DNA from: DATNPH01 sp036703315
GTDB lineage: Bacteria > Cyanobacteriota > Cyanobacteriia > Cyanobacteriales > Coleofasciculaceae
Assembly: GCA_036703315.1 (NCBI GenBank)
Contig: DATNPH010000031.1
Location: forward strand, 1 to 36,653
Reading direction: 5' to 3'
Length of the DNA: 36,653 nucleotides
Shown here in pieces: positions 8,778 through 16,921 of this stretch (its first letter is position 1; each line of letters begins with the position of its first letter). The position numbers and the translations under genes are program-made. The notes below the pieces were generated by a model that saw only the letters and a program-made list of their open reading frames with translations, made no database searches and was not told where the DNA came from.

Positions 8778-9365
8778 ATGGCTGCCATGTTCTCATCTGA
8801 ATTTCCCCAAGATAATGGGTCATCCGGTAACGGCAGTGTCACGCTGACGGATGAAGCTGGGCGATCGCTCAACTGTTACATTGAGCATTCTTTAGAAGTG
8901 GAAGGTTCTGAATACCTTCTCCTGATGCCTGTAGATTCCCCCGTAGAAATTGTTGTTTGGGACGACGAAGACGACGAAGACGAAGCAGACGCTACTCTGC
9001 TCGAAGACGACGATGAGATTGATTTGATCTTCTCAGACGCCCAAGCCGTTCTAGCTGAGCAAAATCTCACCCTCAAACGCACCGCCTATACTCTGACGGT
9101 TGCTGGCGAACTACCACCTGTGGACGAGGATGAAATTCTCACGATTGAAATTGAAGAGGATAACCTAGAACTAGAGCCTGAGCAATTTCAGCTGCTTGCC
9201 AGCTTCTATCACGAAGAACAGGAGTACGGAATTTACACGCCCCTGGATCCTTTACTATTTTTTGCTCAGAGAAACAAAGCAGGTCAACCTGAACTGCTTA
9301 CCCCAGAGGAATTTAAGAAAGTACAGCCGCTCTTGGAAGAATTACTATTTGATCAGCTCGATTAA
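8778..9365 (+). CDS. DUF3727 domain-containing protein
   Basis: A very acidic protein of about 195 residues of the cyanobacterial and plastid DUF3727 family, function unknown. Seen in sequence: an N-terminal segment with VTLTDEAGRSLNCYIEHSLE, a stretch of Asp/Glu (about 70-95), and a C-terminal half with SFYHEEQEYGIYTPLDPLLFF and EFKKVQPLLEELLFDQL. No signal peptide or membrane segment. The frame opens at a TTG at 8766; ATG codons at 8778 and 8787 are more likely starts, and homologues as remembered begin MFSS, which favours 8787. No strong ribosome binding site decides between them. It lies 74 bases before mltG, and the DUF3727-mltG-yqeG order is familiar in cyanobacteria, suggesting co-transcription. 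Confidence 0.82.
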   Translation: MAAMFSSEFPQDNGSSGNGSVTLTDEAGRSLNCYIEHSLEVEGSEYLLLMPVDSPVEIVVWDDEDDEDEADATLLEDDDEIDLIFSDAQAVLAEQNLTLKRTAYTLTVAGELPPVDEDEILTIEIEEDNLELEPEQFQLLASFYHEEQEYGIYTPLDPLLFFAQRNKAGQPELLTPEEFKKVQPLLEELLFDQLD

Positions 9366-9439
9366 GGTTGAATCATCCCCAATACTGCTTAAATATTGGA
9401 TTTTAGAGAAGAGCAGTTGCTGAGTGTACTTCACTACAT

Positions 9440-10531
9440 ATGAAAGCTGTCAGAAGTCTTTTCAATTGGTCGTATTATCTTCTCCTCCTACCCGTGACAC
9501 TGGGTTTTTGTGCATGGCAGGGCTGGGGATGGTGGAGTTGGGCACAGTCACCACCAGCTCTAGAACGCTCCCAAAGCCCTGCGACCGAGAAAGCGGTTCA
9601 AATTCAGATTCCTCCAGGAACGGGGGCGCAGCAGATTGGTCACGAACTGGAGGCAGCCGGTGTAATTCGCTCAGCTTATGCCTGGAGGCTATGGACGTAC
9701 TGGATGAGATTCCAAGATCGTGCGGGTGGCTATAAAGCGGGCACTTACAAGCTGTCGCCGACTCAGCCGCTATCAGTGATTGCCGACAAAATTTGGACGG
9801 GTGAGGTAATGCAGCTCTCGTTCACCATTCCCGAAGGGTGGTCGCGACAACAGATGGCGACTTACTTTGAATCTTTGGGATATTTCAAGGCGCAAGACTT
9901 TCTTACGGCGGCTAACCAGATTCCCCAAGACCAATTCCCCTGGCTACCCAATGGCTTGCCTCACTTGGAAGGGTTTTTGTATCCAGACACCTATCAGTTG
10001 GGGAGTGATCGCGTGTCGCCCCAGATAGTGATACAACAAATGCTCCGTCGATTTGAGCAAGTAGCGCTGCCTGTGTATCAACAGGGCCAAAACCAAACGA
10101 AGCTCAGCCTTGTTCAGTGGGTAATATTAGGGAGTATTGTCGAAAAAGAAGCCGTAGTTCCTACCGAACGCCCTCGCATAGCTGGTGTCTTTGCCAATCG
10201 CATGCGGCGAGGCATGAAACTAGAAACTGATCCAACCGTTGAGTATGGACTGGGGATTCGGCAAACTGTTGAGCAACCTCTGACTTTTGCTCAGGTGAGG
10301 ACACCCTCTCCCTACAACACCTACCTCAACCCCGGATTGCCACCCACTGCAATTGCCAGTCCAGGTGTAGCCAGTTTGAAAGCCGCTCTCTATCCTGAAA
10401 ATACAGATTATCTCTTTTTCGTCGCCCGCTACGATGGCACTCACGTTTTTAGTAAAACAGTAGAAGCGCACGAAGCGGCTAAAGTGGCGATCGGCAAACA
10501 AGTGGAAGCCCAGAAAAAGAAATCTCCTTAA
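9440..10531 (+). CDS. mltG: Endolytic murein transglycosylase MltG (YceG family)
   Basis: A 363-residue membrane-anchored lytic transglycosylase that cleaves nascent glycan strands in the periplasm and so helps to set strand length. One N-terminal membrane helix lies at about 10-34. A LysM-like small domain covers about 52-120 (VQIQIPPGTGAQQIG), and the YceG catalytic domain covers about 125-350. The catalytic glutamate motif is SIVEKEA at 232-238 (Glu235/Glu237), followed by the conserved RPRIAGVFANRM and LETDPTVEYG at about 244-270 and SPYNTYLNPGLPP at 290-302. Length and architecture match the family. A small TAACC/GGTTA hairpin is near 10536-10548 after the stop. Confidence 0.93.
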   Translation: MKAVRSLFNWSYYLLLLPVTLGFCAWQGWGWWSWAQSPPALERSQSPATEKAVQIQIPPGTGAQQIGHELEAAGVIRSAYAWRLWTYWMRFQDRAGGYKAGTYKLSPTQPLSVIADKIWTGEVMQLSFTIPEGWSRQQMATYFESLGYFKAQDFLTAANQIPQDQFPWLPNGLPHLEGFLYPDTYQLGSDRVSPQIVIQQMLRRFEQVALPVYQQGQNQTKLSLVQWVILGSIVEKEAVVPTERPRIAGVFANRMRRGMKLETDPTVEYGLGIRQTVEQPLTFAQVRTPSPYNTYLNPGLPPTAIASPGVASLKAALYPENTDYLFFVARYDGTHVFSKTVEAHEAAKVAIGKQVEAQKKKSP

Positions 10532-10765
10532 CGCGTAACCGAGGGTTAATCAACAGTAGCTACTTTGCTAATAATCATTAACAATGGTTCACTGATGCTG
10601 TTAAGGTTCAAAACACAATTAAAACTACATAGCGGACAGCGCACTGAAAGTAGGGCTAAAAATCCGAAGTAGGGGCAGTAATCTGTTGATTGCCACTTGA
10701 TATAAAACGCTTCAAACTGCCAACTTTTCAATCGGCAAAAATTAGCTGATAACGAATAACTGATT
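10532..10765. other. Spacer between mltG and yqeG
   Basis: No gene is seen. It contains a short TAACC/GGTTA hairpin just after mltG and AT-rich DNA before yqeG; the spacing of 234 bases suggests that yqeG has its own promoter, though no clear boxes can be named. Confidence 0.35.
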
Positions 10766-11311
10766 ATGTCTTGGCTATCAAAGTTACAACCGGATTTAAT
10801 TCTAGGAGGCTCCATATTGAGCCTGACACCAGATATCCTACAGCAGTATCAGCTTAAGGGGCTAGTGCTAGATGTTGATGAAACTTTGGTACCACTGAGA
10901 GCAGCTCAGGCGTCTGAAGAACTTAAGCAATGGGTGGAGCAAGTCAGACAAGTAGTAGCACTGTGGTTAGTGAGTAATAATCTCAGTGAGGCTCGGATTA
11001 GTAATATTGCTAAGTCACTAAATTTGCCTTATATAGTGGGGGCTCGTAAGCCGTCCCGACGAAAGCTCTCAAAAGCAACTGAGGCTATGAGGCTACCAGT
11101 GGAACAAGTAGCTATGGTAGGCGATCGCTTATTCACGGATGTCTTGGCAGGTAATCGACTAGGAATGTTCACTATTCTCGTAGAACCAATGATCGATCCA
11201 GCCATCACTGTGACGTCCAACCCGACTCGTGATTTTGAAGTTTGGATTTCTCAAGCCTTGGGAGTTTCACTCCCAGATCTGCAACAAAACTTAAAAAAAA
11301 CTAATAAATAA
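10766..11311 (+). CDS. YqeG family HAD IIIA-type phosphatase
   Basis: A 181-residue HAD-superfamily phosphatase of the YqeG family. Motif I is DVDET at 36-40 (nucleophile Asp36, acid/base Asp38), motif II is VSNN at 69-72, the conserved Lys is at 95 in ARKPS, and motif III is GDRLFTD at 119-125. There is no cap insertion of note, as expected for subclass III. Family members in plants and bacteria include phosphatidylglycerophosphate phosphatases related to Gep4/PTPMT1, so a role in phosphatidylglycerol synthesis is plausible, and phosphatidylglycerol is essential to cyanobacterial photosystems; this is inference. ATG start in an AT-rich context. A 12-bp hairpin follows at 11445. Confidence 0.9.
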   Translation: MSWLSKLQPDLILGGSILSLTPDILQQYQLKGLVLDVDETLVPLRAAQASEELKQWVEQVRQVVALWLVSNNLSEARISNIAKSLNLPYIVGARKPSRRKLSKATEAMRLPVEQVAMVGDRLFTDVLAGNRLGMFTILVEPMIDPAITVTSNPTRDFEVWISQALGVSLPDLQQNLKKTNK

Positions 11312-11444
11312 GAACAAACTGAAATATAAAGAAAACATTATGAGAGTGAAACTTTTCAAAAAGTTATGGGATTCTAATAATAGTTCAAATGGGGTCAGCC
11401 AATATAAAGACCCTAATTATATTAAAACCAATAACTATTCCCTC

Positions 11445-11485
11445 TAGAGCGCCAAGCCTATCCTGATTAGGCACTTGGCGCTCTA
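11445..11485 (+). terminator. Strong stem-loop between yqeG and proB
   Basis: TAGAGCGCCAAG (11445-11456) pairs perfectly over 12 bases with CTTGGCGCTCTA (11474-11485); the 17-base loop holds a further CCTA/TAGG pairing. AAATTTT follows directly. Placed 134 bases after the yqeG stop it could end that transcript, or it is a mobile hairpin repeat. Confidence 0.55.
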
Positions 11486-11652
11486 AAATTTTGTAGGGTA
11501 AGGGTTGCAGGTTAAGAGGTTGAAGTTTGGGAGGTTCGTAGGCTGCAACTTGGTAGGTTGGCAGCTTACAGGGTATCTTCATAAAGCTTCAAAATTCCAA
11601 CCTTCAGCTCTTGGCAAGCTTGAACTCTCCAACTCCTGACCAATATCGCCTC

Positions 11653-12762
11653 ATGCTCCAAACAATAGTTGTCAAAGTTGGCACGTCTAGTCTGACCCAA
11701 CCTTCAACAGGTCAGCTTGCGCTCTCGACAATTGCTAAGTTAGTAGAAACTCTTACTCAGCTGCGCTCCTCAGGTCATCAGGTTGTACTGGTCACCTCGG
11801 GTGCAGTGGGAATTGGCTGTGCGCGGCTGGGGTTAAAGTCACGACCCCAAACAATGGCTCTAAAACAAGCCGTGGCAGCTGTAGGTCAGGGACGCCTGAT
11901 GCGGATATACGACGATTTTTTTACCAGTCTGCAACAACCAATCGCCCAGGTACTCCTAAGCCGCCGTGATTTTATACAGCGTAGCTCCTACGTCAATGCC
12001 TACGGTACCTTCCGGGAACTGCTTGGGCTAGGAATCATTCCAATAGTGAATGAAAATGACACCGTAGCAGTAGAGGAACTGAAGTTTGGAGATAACGATA
12101 CACTAAGCGCACTCGTAGCAAGTTTAATTGAAGCAGACTGGTTGTTTTTATTAACTGATGTAGACAGGCTGTACTCAGCCGACCCGCGTGCGGTGCCCGA
12201 TGCTCAGCCAATTACGCTGGTGAATCGCATTGAGGAACTAGCAGAACTACAGGTTCAAACAGGCGACTCAGGCTCACAGTGGGGTACTGGTGGCATGGTT
12301 ACAAAAATTGCGGCCGCTCGTATCGCCACCAGCGCTGGTGTAAGGACAGCAATCACTGAAGGACGACGCCCTGAAACAATTGAAAAAATCCTACAGGGAG
12401 AACCTCTCGGTACTCAGTTTGAACCCCAGCCTCGAACTGAAAATGCCCGCAAGCGTTGGATTGCTCACAGTTTAATTCCCGCAGGAAGGCTTTATCTCGA
12501 TAGTGGAGCCGTAACAGCAATTTGTCAGGCGGGTAAGTCCCTATTAGCAGCTGGAATTATCGGCATTGAAGGAAATTTTCACCCCTCAGAGGCAGTACAA
12601 CTATGTGACAAAAGTGGCTTAGAAGTTGCTAGAGGGCTTGTCAATTACAGCAGCACCGAATTACAGAAAATTCAGGGACGGCAATCGGACGAAATTCCTA
12701 GGATTTTAGGCTATGCGGGTGCAGAAACGGTTGTCCATCGAGATAACCTGGTTCTCACTTGA
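11653..12762 (+). CDS. proB: Glutamate 5-kinase ProB
   Basis: Catalyses ATP-dependent phosphorylation of glutamate, the first step of proline synthesis. The frame opens at a TTG at 11611 but ATG 11653 gives the expected N-terminus MLQTIVVKVGTSSLT and 369 residues, close to the family length. The amino-acid kinase domain holds VVKVGTSSL (nucleotide/phosphate loop), VTSGAVGIGCARL, IPIVNENDTVAVEELKFGDND (glutamate pocket) and SQWGTGGMVTKIAAA; a C-terminal PUA domain covers about the last 90 residues (RKRWIAHSLIPAGRLYLDSG onwards). No clear Shine-Dalgarno sequence precedes either start. proA is not adjacent, as is usual in cyanobacteria. Cytoplasmic. Confidence 0.95.
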   Translation: MLQTIVVKVGTSSLTQPSTGQLALSTIAKLVETLTQLRSSGHQVVLVTSGAVGIGCARLGLKSRPQTMALKQAVAAVGQGRLMRIYDDFFTSLQQPIAQVLLSRRDFIQRSSYVNAYGTFRELLGLGIIPIVNENDTVAVEELKFGDNDTLSALVASLIEADWLFLLTDVDRLYSADPRAVPDAQPITLVNRIEELAELQVQTGDSGSQWGTGGMVTKIAAARIATSAGVRTAITEGRRPETIEKILQGEPLGTQFEPQPRTENARKRWIAHSLIPAGRLYLDSGAVTAICQAGKSLLAAGIIGIEGNFHPSEAVQLCDKSGLEVARGLVNYSSTELQKIQGRQSDEIPRILGYAGAETVVHRDNLVLT

Positions 12763-12767
12763 AAATA

Positions 12768-12785
12768 GGGAGTGGTGAGTGGTGA
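12768..12785. repeat. GAGTGGTGAGTGG-type repeat, copy 1
   Basis: GGGAGTGGTGAGTGGTGA lies six bases after the proB stop. Exactly the same 18 bases occur at 35092-35109 inside htpG, and a degenerate relative is at 16155-16175. Confidence 0.7.
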
Positions 12786-12979
12786 TCCCATTTCGGTTTA
12801 TGAATGTCACATACAGGTATACACAAATTGCTAATCGTTGATGGCTAATTGTCTGTTGCCTATGAGCCATAAGCAAAAAACCAACATTTGAGTTGTGCGG
12901 ATATTTACCCAAATGGTAGGAGTGGGTGGCTCTCTGGCAAACTTCCTAGAACCTTACTAATCTAAAACCTGTAGTCTCT

Positions 12980-14014
12980 TTAAAATGGCAGGGCTTCGGG
13001 TGGGGCAATATCTTTTCCAGCTTTTACACCAGTTTTGCTAGATTTTAACCCAGGTTTATTAGTAGATTGGGCACGATCCGCTTTAGGAGAGGCTGATACC
13101 TGGGGGGGAGTAGTAGGCTGAGGTTTAACGGATGCATCTGGTGTAGATTGCTTCGACATCCAGCTCAGTCCTCCCACTGCTCCTGCAATTAGGGCTGTGT
13201 AACCGAGATACAGATGAACTGAACTTAGTTGAAATCCTGGTACGCTTGTAGAGTTATACCAAGAGGGAACCACAGATTTCACCGGATCGGGTTCCGGCAG
13301 GGAAGCTGCCATCGTTACACCATTCAAGCCTAAGGCAAAGCCAAGGCGACGGATAAAACCCCGAATATAAACATCTTCTGGCAGTTGCTCTAGGCGACCG
13401 ACTTCCAAAGCCTCAATGTGATGGACTGGCACCAAGGTTTGCCTATGAAGTTGATCAAGACTAAGCGATCGCGCTTCGCGTGCCTGTCGCAGTTCTTGAC
13501 CAATTTGATGCAGAAGTTCCTCTCGCTCTTGTTCCACCTTTTGCTGAGTTAGTTCTGTCTTTGTGAGTTTTTTGCTTTGTTTTGTATCACCAATCACTTT
13601 GTGAACTCGAGTGGTTGGTTTAGTTGTCTCAACTGAACTGATGACTTCTTCCACAGCCGTGACACACAAGTGTGACTCTACCTCTACTGGATTATCTTCT
13701 ACTCTTTGGGAAAAATCGAATTGCTGCTGTTTAGCTTGATTCGTCTCAGAAGTGACAGGAATGACCTTATACTGCTTGCTAACCTGCTGGAAAGTCAACC
13801 GAACGGCTTCTCGCCCCACTGCCTTGACTAGAATTTGAGCCGTGCTAGACGCCTCTCCCAACATTGTCTGTAAGCCAGCCATTGTGCGGCGATAAACTTC
13901 ACTATCGACTAGTTCAGCTTCTATCTGATCCAGAATAGACCGCAATCCTTCGTGAGAAATTTCAATGGTTGGGTTATCAATAACACCATTACCAGGGGTT
14001 GCTTGGAATACCAT
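12980..14014 (-). CDS. RodZ-like helix-turn-helix membrane protein
   Basis: A 344-residue bitopic protein. A Cro/RodZ-type helix-turn-helix domain lies at about 168-240 (IGQELRQAREARSLSLDQLH, then VYIRGFIRRLGFALGL, the HTH_25 signature), and one membrane segment lies at about 267-286. RodZ links MreB filaments to the membrane and to the cell-wall synthesis machinery. Unlike classical RodZ, in which the HTH is at the N-terminus, this protein has about 165 extra N-terminal residues with a helical segment (20-85) and only a short, Pro/Ser/Lys-rich outer tail (287-344) without the beta-rich RodZ C-terminal domain. It follows ftsI on the same strand after 305 bases. The RodZ-like call rests on the HTH-plus-TM layout; the cellular role is inferred. 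Confidence 0.75.
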   Translation of the reverse strand: MVFQATPGNGVIDNPTIEISHEGLRSILDQIEAELVDSEVYRRTMAGLQTMLGEASSTAQILVKAVGREAVRLTFQQVSKQYKVIPVTSETNQAKQQQFDFSQRVEDNPVEVESHLCVTAVEEVISSVETTKPTTRVHKVIGDTKQSKKLTKTELTQQKVEQEREELLHQIGQELRQAREARSLSLDQLHRQTLVPVHHIEALEVGRLEQLPEDVYIRGFIRRLGFALGLNGVTMAASLPEPDPVKSVVPSWYNSTSVPGFQLSSVHLYLGYTALIAGAVGGLSWMSKQSTPDASVKPQPTTPPQVSASPKADRAQSTNKPGLKSSKTGVKAGKDIAPPEALPF

Positions 14015-14319
14015 AGCTTTCTCTTATTTACGTGGTTGAGTAAAACTACTTGGATTGAGCCACACAAGGAGTGAAATGGGAGTGCGATATGCCATCCACA
14101 ACAGTTGCCGGTGAAATTACACCGCTTGGGCTATCTCAGTAACCTCTTCTGACAACTTCAGTACAAATCCGGACAGTGGTTTCAAAAAAGCCTATGTGGA
14201 ATCAGGATTTAGGAAACGTGGAATCAGGATTTAGGAAACGATGAGCCAGACTAGCGCCGCTCCCTTCTCCCTGCTCCTCTGCTTCTGGGTTGACCAATTT
14301 CCCATTCCCAAAAGCCCGA
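14015..14319. other. Spacer between ftsI and the RodZ-like gene
   Basis: This stretch of 305 bases holds no gene. It contains a perfect 22-bp tandem duplication (14196-14239). Its length suggests that the RodZ-like gene has a promoter of its own, upstream of 14014 on the minus strand. Confidence 0.4.
14196..14239. repeat. Perfect 22-bp tandem duplication
   Basis: Two identical, directly adjacent copies of 22 bases (14196-14217 and 14218-14239), both beginning GTGGAATCAGG and ending TTAGGAAAC. No spacer and no mismatch, so it is probably recent. Confidence 0.9.
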
Positions 14320-16113
14320 TTACCGGGTCGGAGTTTTCGTTTCCATAGGCTGACTAGGCGGAATTCGCTCGATCGCAATCAGCGCTTCGCTCACCGATTT
14401 AACAATTGGCGCTGCCACAGTCGAACCAAAAGCATCTGCCCCTTTTGGTTCATCTACCACAGCTAACACCACGTAGCGAGGAGACTCTACTGGAAAAACT
14501 CCAACAAAGCTCGTTATTTTAGCATTGTTGTAATACCCGCCTGTGGGACTGGCTTTCTGAGCCGTGCCTGTTTTACCAGCAATCCGATAACCTTTAATTT
14601 GAGCGATTTTCCCAGTGCCTTCATTGACAACACTTTCCATCATTGTGAGCACTGTTTGGGTGGTTGTTGGTGAAAATAACTGTCGCGGTGCTGGGAGGCG
14701 TGGCTGCCAGTACAACTGACCTTGTGTATCAAATAGCCCTTGAACAACATGGGGAGTCACCAGCTTGCCACCGTTTGCTAGAGTGGCGTGCATCTGAGTC
14801 AACTGAAGGGGTGTCAAGGAAAAGCCCTGACCGAAAGCCGTCGTTGCGGCTTCAACAGGTGATGCTGTAAACTTCTGTTGGCTTTTTATCTGTCCTGGTG
14901 TTTCGAAGGGTAAGTCAATCCCAACCTTCTGCCCCAACCCTAACCGTTCTAGCCAGCTATAGTAAACATCCGACTTCATTTGTTGGATGAGCCGAACCAT
15001 GCCGATATTGCTAGAATATTGCAGAATCTGGGGCACCGTAAGAAGACCGTGAGCACCTTTGGTTTCAAAGTCGTAGTTGGCAATTGACCACTGACCGATT
15101 TGAATCTGACCTGTATCGTTGAACCGACTATCGGGTTGAATGGCACCCGTTTCCAGAGCGATCGCCACGTTCAACGGCTTGAATGTCGAACCCGGTTCAT
15201 ATAAGTCTGCTAGCGCCCAGTTTTTAAATAAACCCACATCAAAGTTGTAGTACTGATTGGGATTGTAGGTTGGCTCTGTCACCAGGGCTAACATAGCACC
15301 ATCCTGCGCATCCATGACAATGACAGTGCCACGCTTTGCACTATATTCCTCGATTTTCTGCTTCAGGGCAAAACGAGCTGCTCTTTGGATGCGACTATCA
15401 AGCGTTAGCTGCAACCGCAGCTCATCAAAGTGTAGAAATCCTTCTGGAACATGATCAGGCATCAGTGCTCCATTCCCAGCCCGACTGAGTCGGAGCGTGC
15501 GAACAGCACGTTCTAGTAAATTCTGCTGAGAGTATTCCAGCCCTGCCTGACCGCGATGATCGACATCAACATATCCCACAACATCTGCTGCCAAATCCTG
15601 CTGAGGATATAAGCGGGAGTACTGTTGAATCAGCTCTAGACCATCGGAGTTGAGCTTTGCAACGCGATCGGCTACTTCTTCTGTGAGGATAGAGCCTACT
15701 CGCACTCCACTCGTTTTTTGCTGGAACAGCTCCTCCAACTCAGTTGGCGCTTTCGCCAGAATTGGAGCCAACAACTGAGCCATTTTCTGCTTGGAAAGCT
15801 TGAACAGCTTCGGGTGAGCATACAGCGTATAGACGCGCTGGTCAACAGCTAAAACATTGCCATTTCGGTCAACAATTGGACGCCGAGGGACAAAGGGACG
15901 CAGAGATACCATCTGTTGCTGGCGTGCTTTTCCCTCTAGCACAGGTGCCTGTGTCACTTGCAGCCGATACAAATTTATCAATAGCCCTACTGTACCTGCG
16001 ATCATGACTCCCCAAACAAGCAGTAGTCTAAAACGGGACGTCCGGTTTCGGAGCCCAGGCTTGGGATTTGGGGTTGGGGAGTGCTGGTCAGGATTTAGAG
16101 ATTGTCGAACCAT
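14320..16113 (-). CDS. ftsI: Peptidoglycan D,D-transpeptidase FtsI (class B PBP)
   Basis: A 597-residue class B penicillin-binding protein that cross-links septal peptidoglycan. Short cytoplasmic tail, membrane helix at about 29-50, PBP dimerisation domain at about 70-230 beginning RRPIVDRNGNVLA, transpeptidase domain at about 255-580. Active-site motifs are complete: STFK at 309-312 (nucleophile Ser309), SSN at 367-369 and KTGT at 514-517. No PASTA domain. The length and the upstream FtsL-like gene support FtsI rather than PBP2/MrdA. ATG start, with GAGAG a few bases before it on the coding strand. Confidence 0.92.
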   Translation of the reverse strand: MVRQSLNPDQHSPTPNPKPGLRNRTSRFRLLLVWGVMIAGTVGLLINLYRLQVTQAPVLEGKARQQQMVSLRPFVPRRPIVDRNGNVLAVDQRVYTLYAHPKLFKLSKQKMAQLLAPILAKAPTELEELFQQKTSGVRVGSILTEEVADRVAKLNSDGLELIQQYSRLYPQQDLAADVVGYVDVDHRGQAGLEYSQQNLLERAVRTLRLSRAGNGALMPDHVPEGFLHFDELRLQLTLDSRIQRAARFALKQKIEEYSAKRGTVIVMDAQDGAMLALVTEPTYNPNQYYNFDVGLFKNWALADLYEPGSTFKPLNVAIALETGAIQPDSRFNDTGQIQIGQWSIANYDFETKGAHGLLTVPQILQYSSNIGMVRLIQQMKSDVYYSWLERLGLGQKVGIDLPFETPGQIKSQQKFTASPVEAATTAFGQGFSLTPLQLTQMHATLANGGKLVTPHVVQGLFDTQGQLYWQPRLPAPRQLFSPTTTQTVLTMMESVVNEGTGKIAQIKGYRIAGKTGTAQKASPTGGYYNNAKITSFVGVFPVESPRYVVLAVVDEPKGADAFGSTVAAPIVKSVSEALIAIERIPPSQPMETKTPTR

Positions 16114-16154
16114 AGTTCATCTCTCATGGCTCCAAAATCCTTTCTAGAGAATAA

Positions 16155-16175
16155 GGAGTAGTGAGTGGCGAGTGG
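16155..16175. repeat. GAGTGGTGAGTGG-type repeat, diverged copy
   Basis: GGAGTAGTGAGTGGCGAGTG, in the spacer between ftsI and the FtsL-like gene, is a diverged relative of the 18-base repeat at 12768 and 35092. Confidence 0.5.
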
Positions 16176-16309
16176 AGAAAGAAAGAGTTTCATTCTTCGT
16201 TGTGAGCCACAGCTTGTGCTGTCTGTCTTGGAAGTGGAAAGTAGGGGAAAGAGGCTTTCACTAGATTTGTGTGTAGCTCCTGAAGGTCTTGTATCCAAAA
16301 TCCGAAGTT

Positions 16310-16834
16310 TTAGTACCCTAGAGGTGACTTGGCGGCTGGCTCTGGGTTAGCTGTTTGGGTCGGTGGTGGAGAAGATGGGCGATGAGGTGCTGGTGGTAGA
16401 ACAATAGCGTTGGCTCCGGTTGGATTAACCAGACCCGTAGCTGGCTTTTCAGCTTGTTGAGCCAGCTGATCTTTCATCACTTCATTCGCCATCGTTATGT
16501 TTCGCTCATGGCGTTGCAGGATCTCTAGTTTACGGTACTCTTGTGACCACTGTTGCTGGGTATAAACGGTCCAAGAATAGATAGTCAGAGTAGCGGCAAC
16601 CAGTAAGAACGTAACAATGTCTGAGCTGCGCCGAAGGAATAGTAGCGACGAGAGCCAACTGGGTGTCACCTGCCCTAGGGTATTAAGCCTTTCTACCTTT
16701 TGTCCAGCAGGTTTAGACGGCATGCTGGTTTCAGTTGATAAGAGCACTGCCCTTGAGCGCGTTACCCTTGAGTTAGCTGCTGGTTTTCTAGACCGATGTC
16801 TTTGGGGCAGAACTGAGCGACGGGCAGCATTCAT
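16310..16834 (-). CDS. Bitopic FtsL-like protein upstream of ftsI
   Basis: A 174-residue protein with a basic cytoplasmic region (1-70, rich in Arg/Lys/Ser), one membrane helix at about 71-92 (IVTFLLVAATLTIYSWTVYT) and a helical, probably coiled-coil segment at about 92-128 (QQWSQEYRKLEILQRHERNI), then a Pro-rich outer tail. This is the layout of the divisome protein FtsL, and its place directly upstream of ftsI is where ftsL sits in division clusters. Sequence identity to FtsL families is weak by nature, so this is a call from topology and position. The long cytoplasmic tail and Pro-rich C-terminus are cyanobacterial features. No homology search could be run. Confidence 0.6.
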   Translation of the reverse strand: MNAARRSVLPQRHRSRKPAANSRVTRSRAVLLSTETSMPSKPAGQKVERLNTLGQVTPSWLSSLLFLRRSSDIVTFLLVAATLTIYSWTVYTQQQWSQEYRKLEILQRHERNITMANEVMKDQLAQQAEKPATGLVNPTGANAIVLPPAPHRPSSPPPTQTANPEPAAKSPLGY

Positions 16835-16921
16835 AGGCGTTTTGAAGTTCTATATGGTTAGCACTTAGTTAATACCGCATAGCGATTAACTAAAAAGTTG
16901 ATAATCGACCTCATCCTAGCA

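Noticed and set aside
9424..9735. Second open frame overlapping the start of mltG
   Set aside because: It shares DNA with the conserved MltG N-terminus and its product is Ser/Arg-rich without any recognisable motif.
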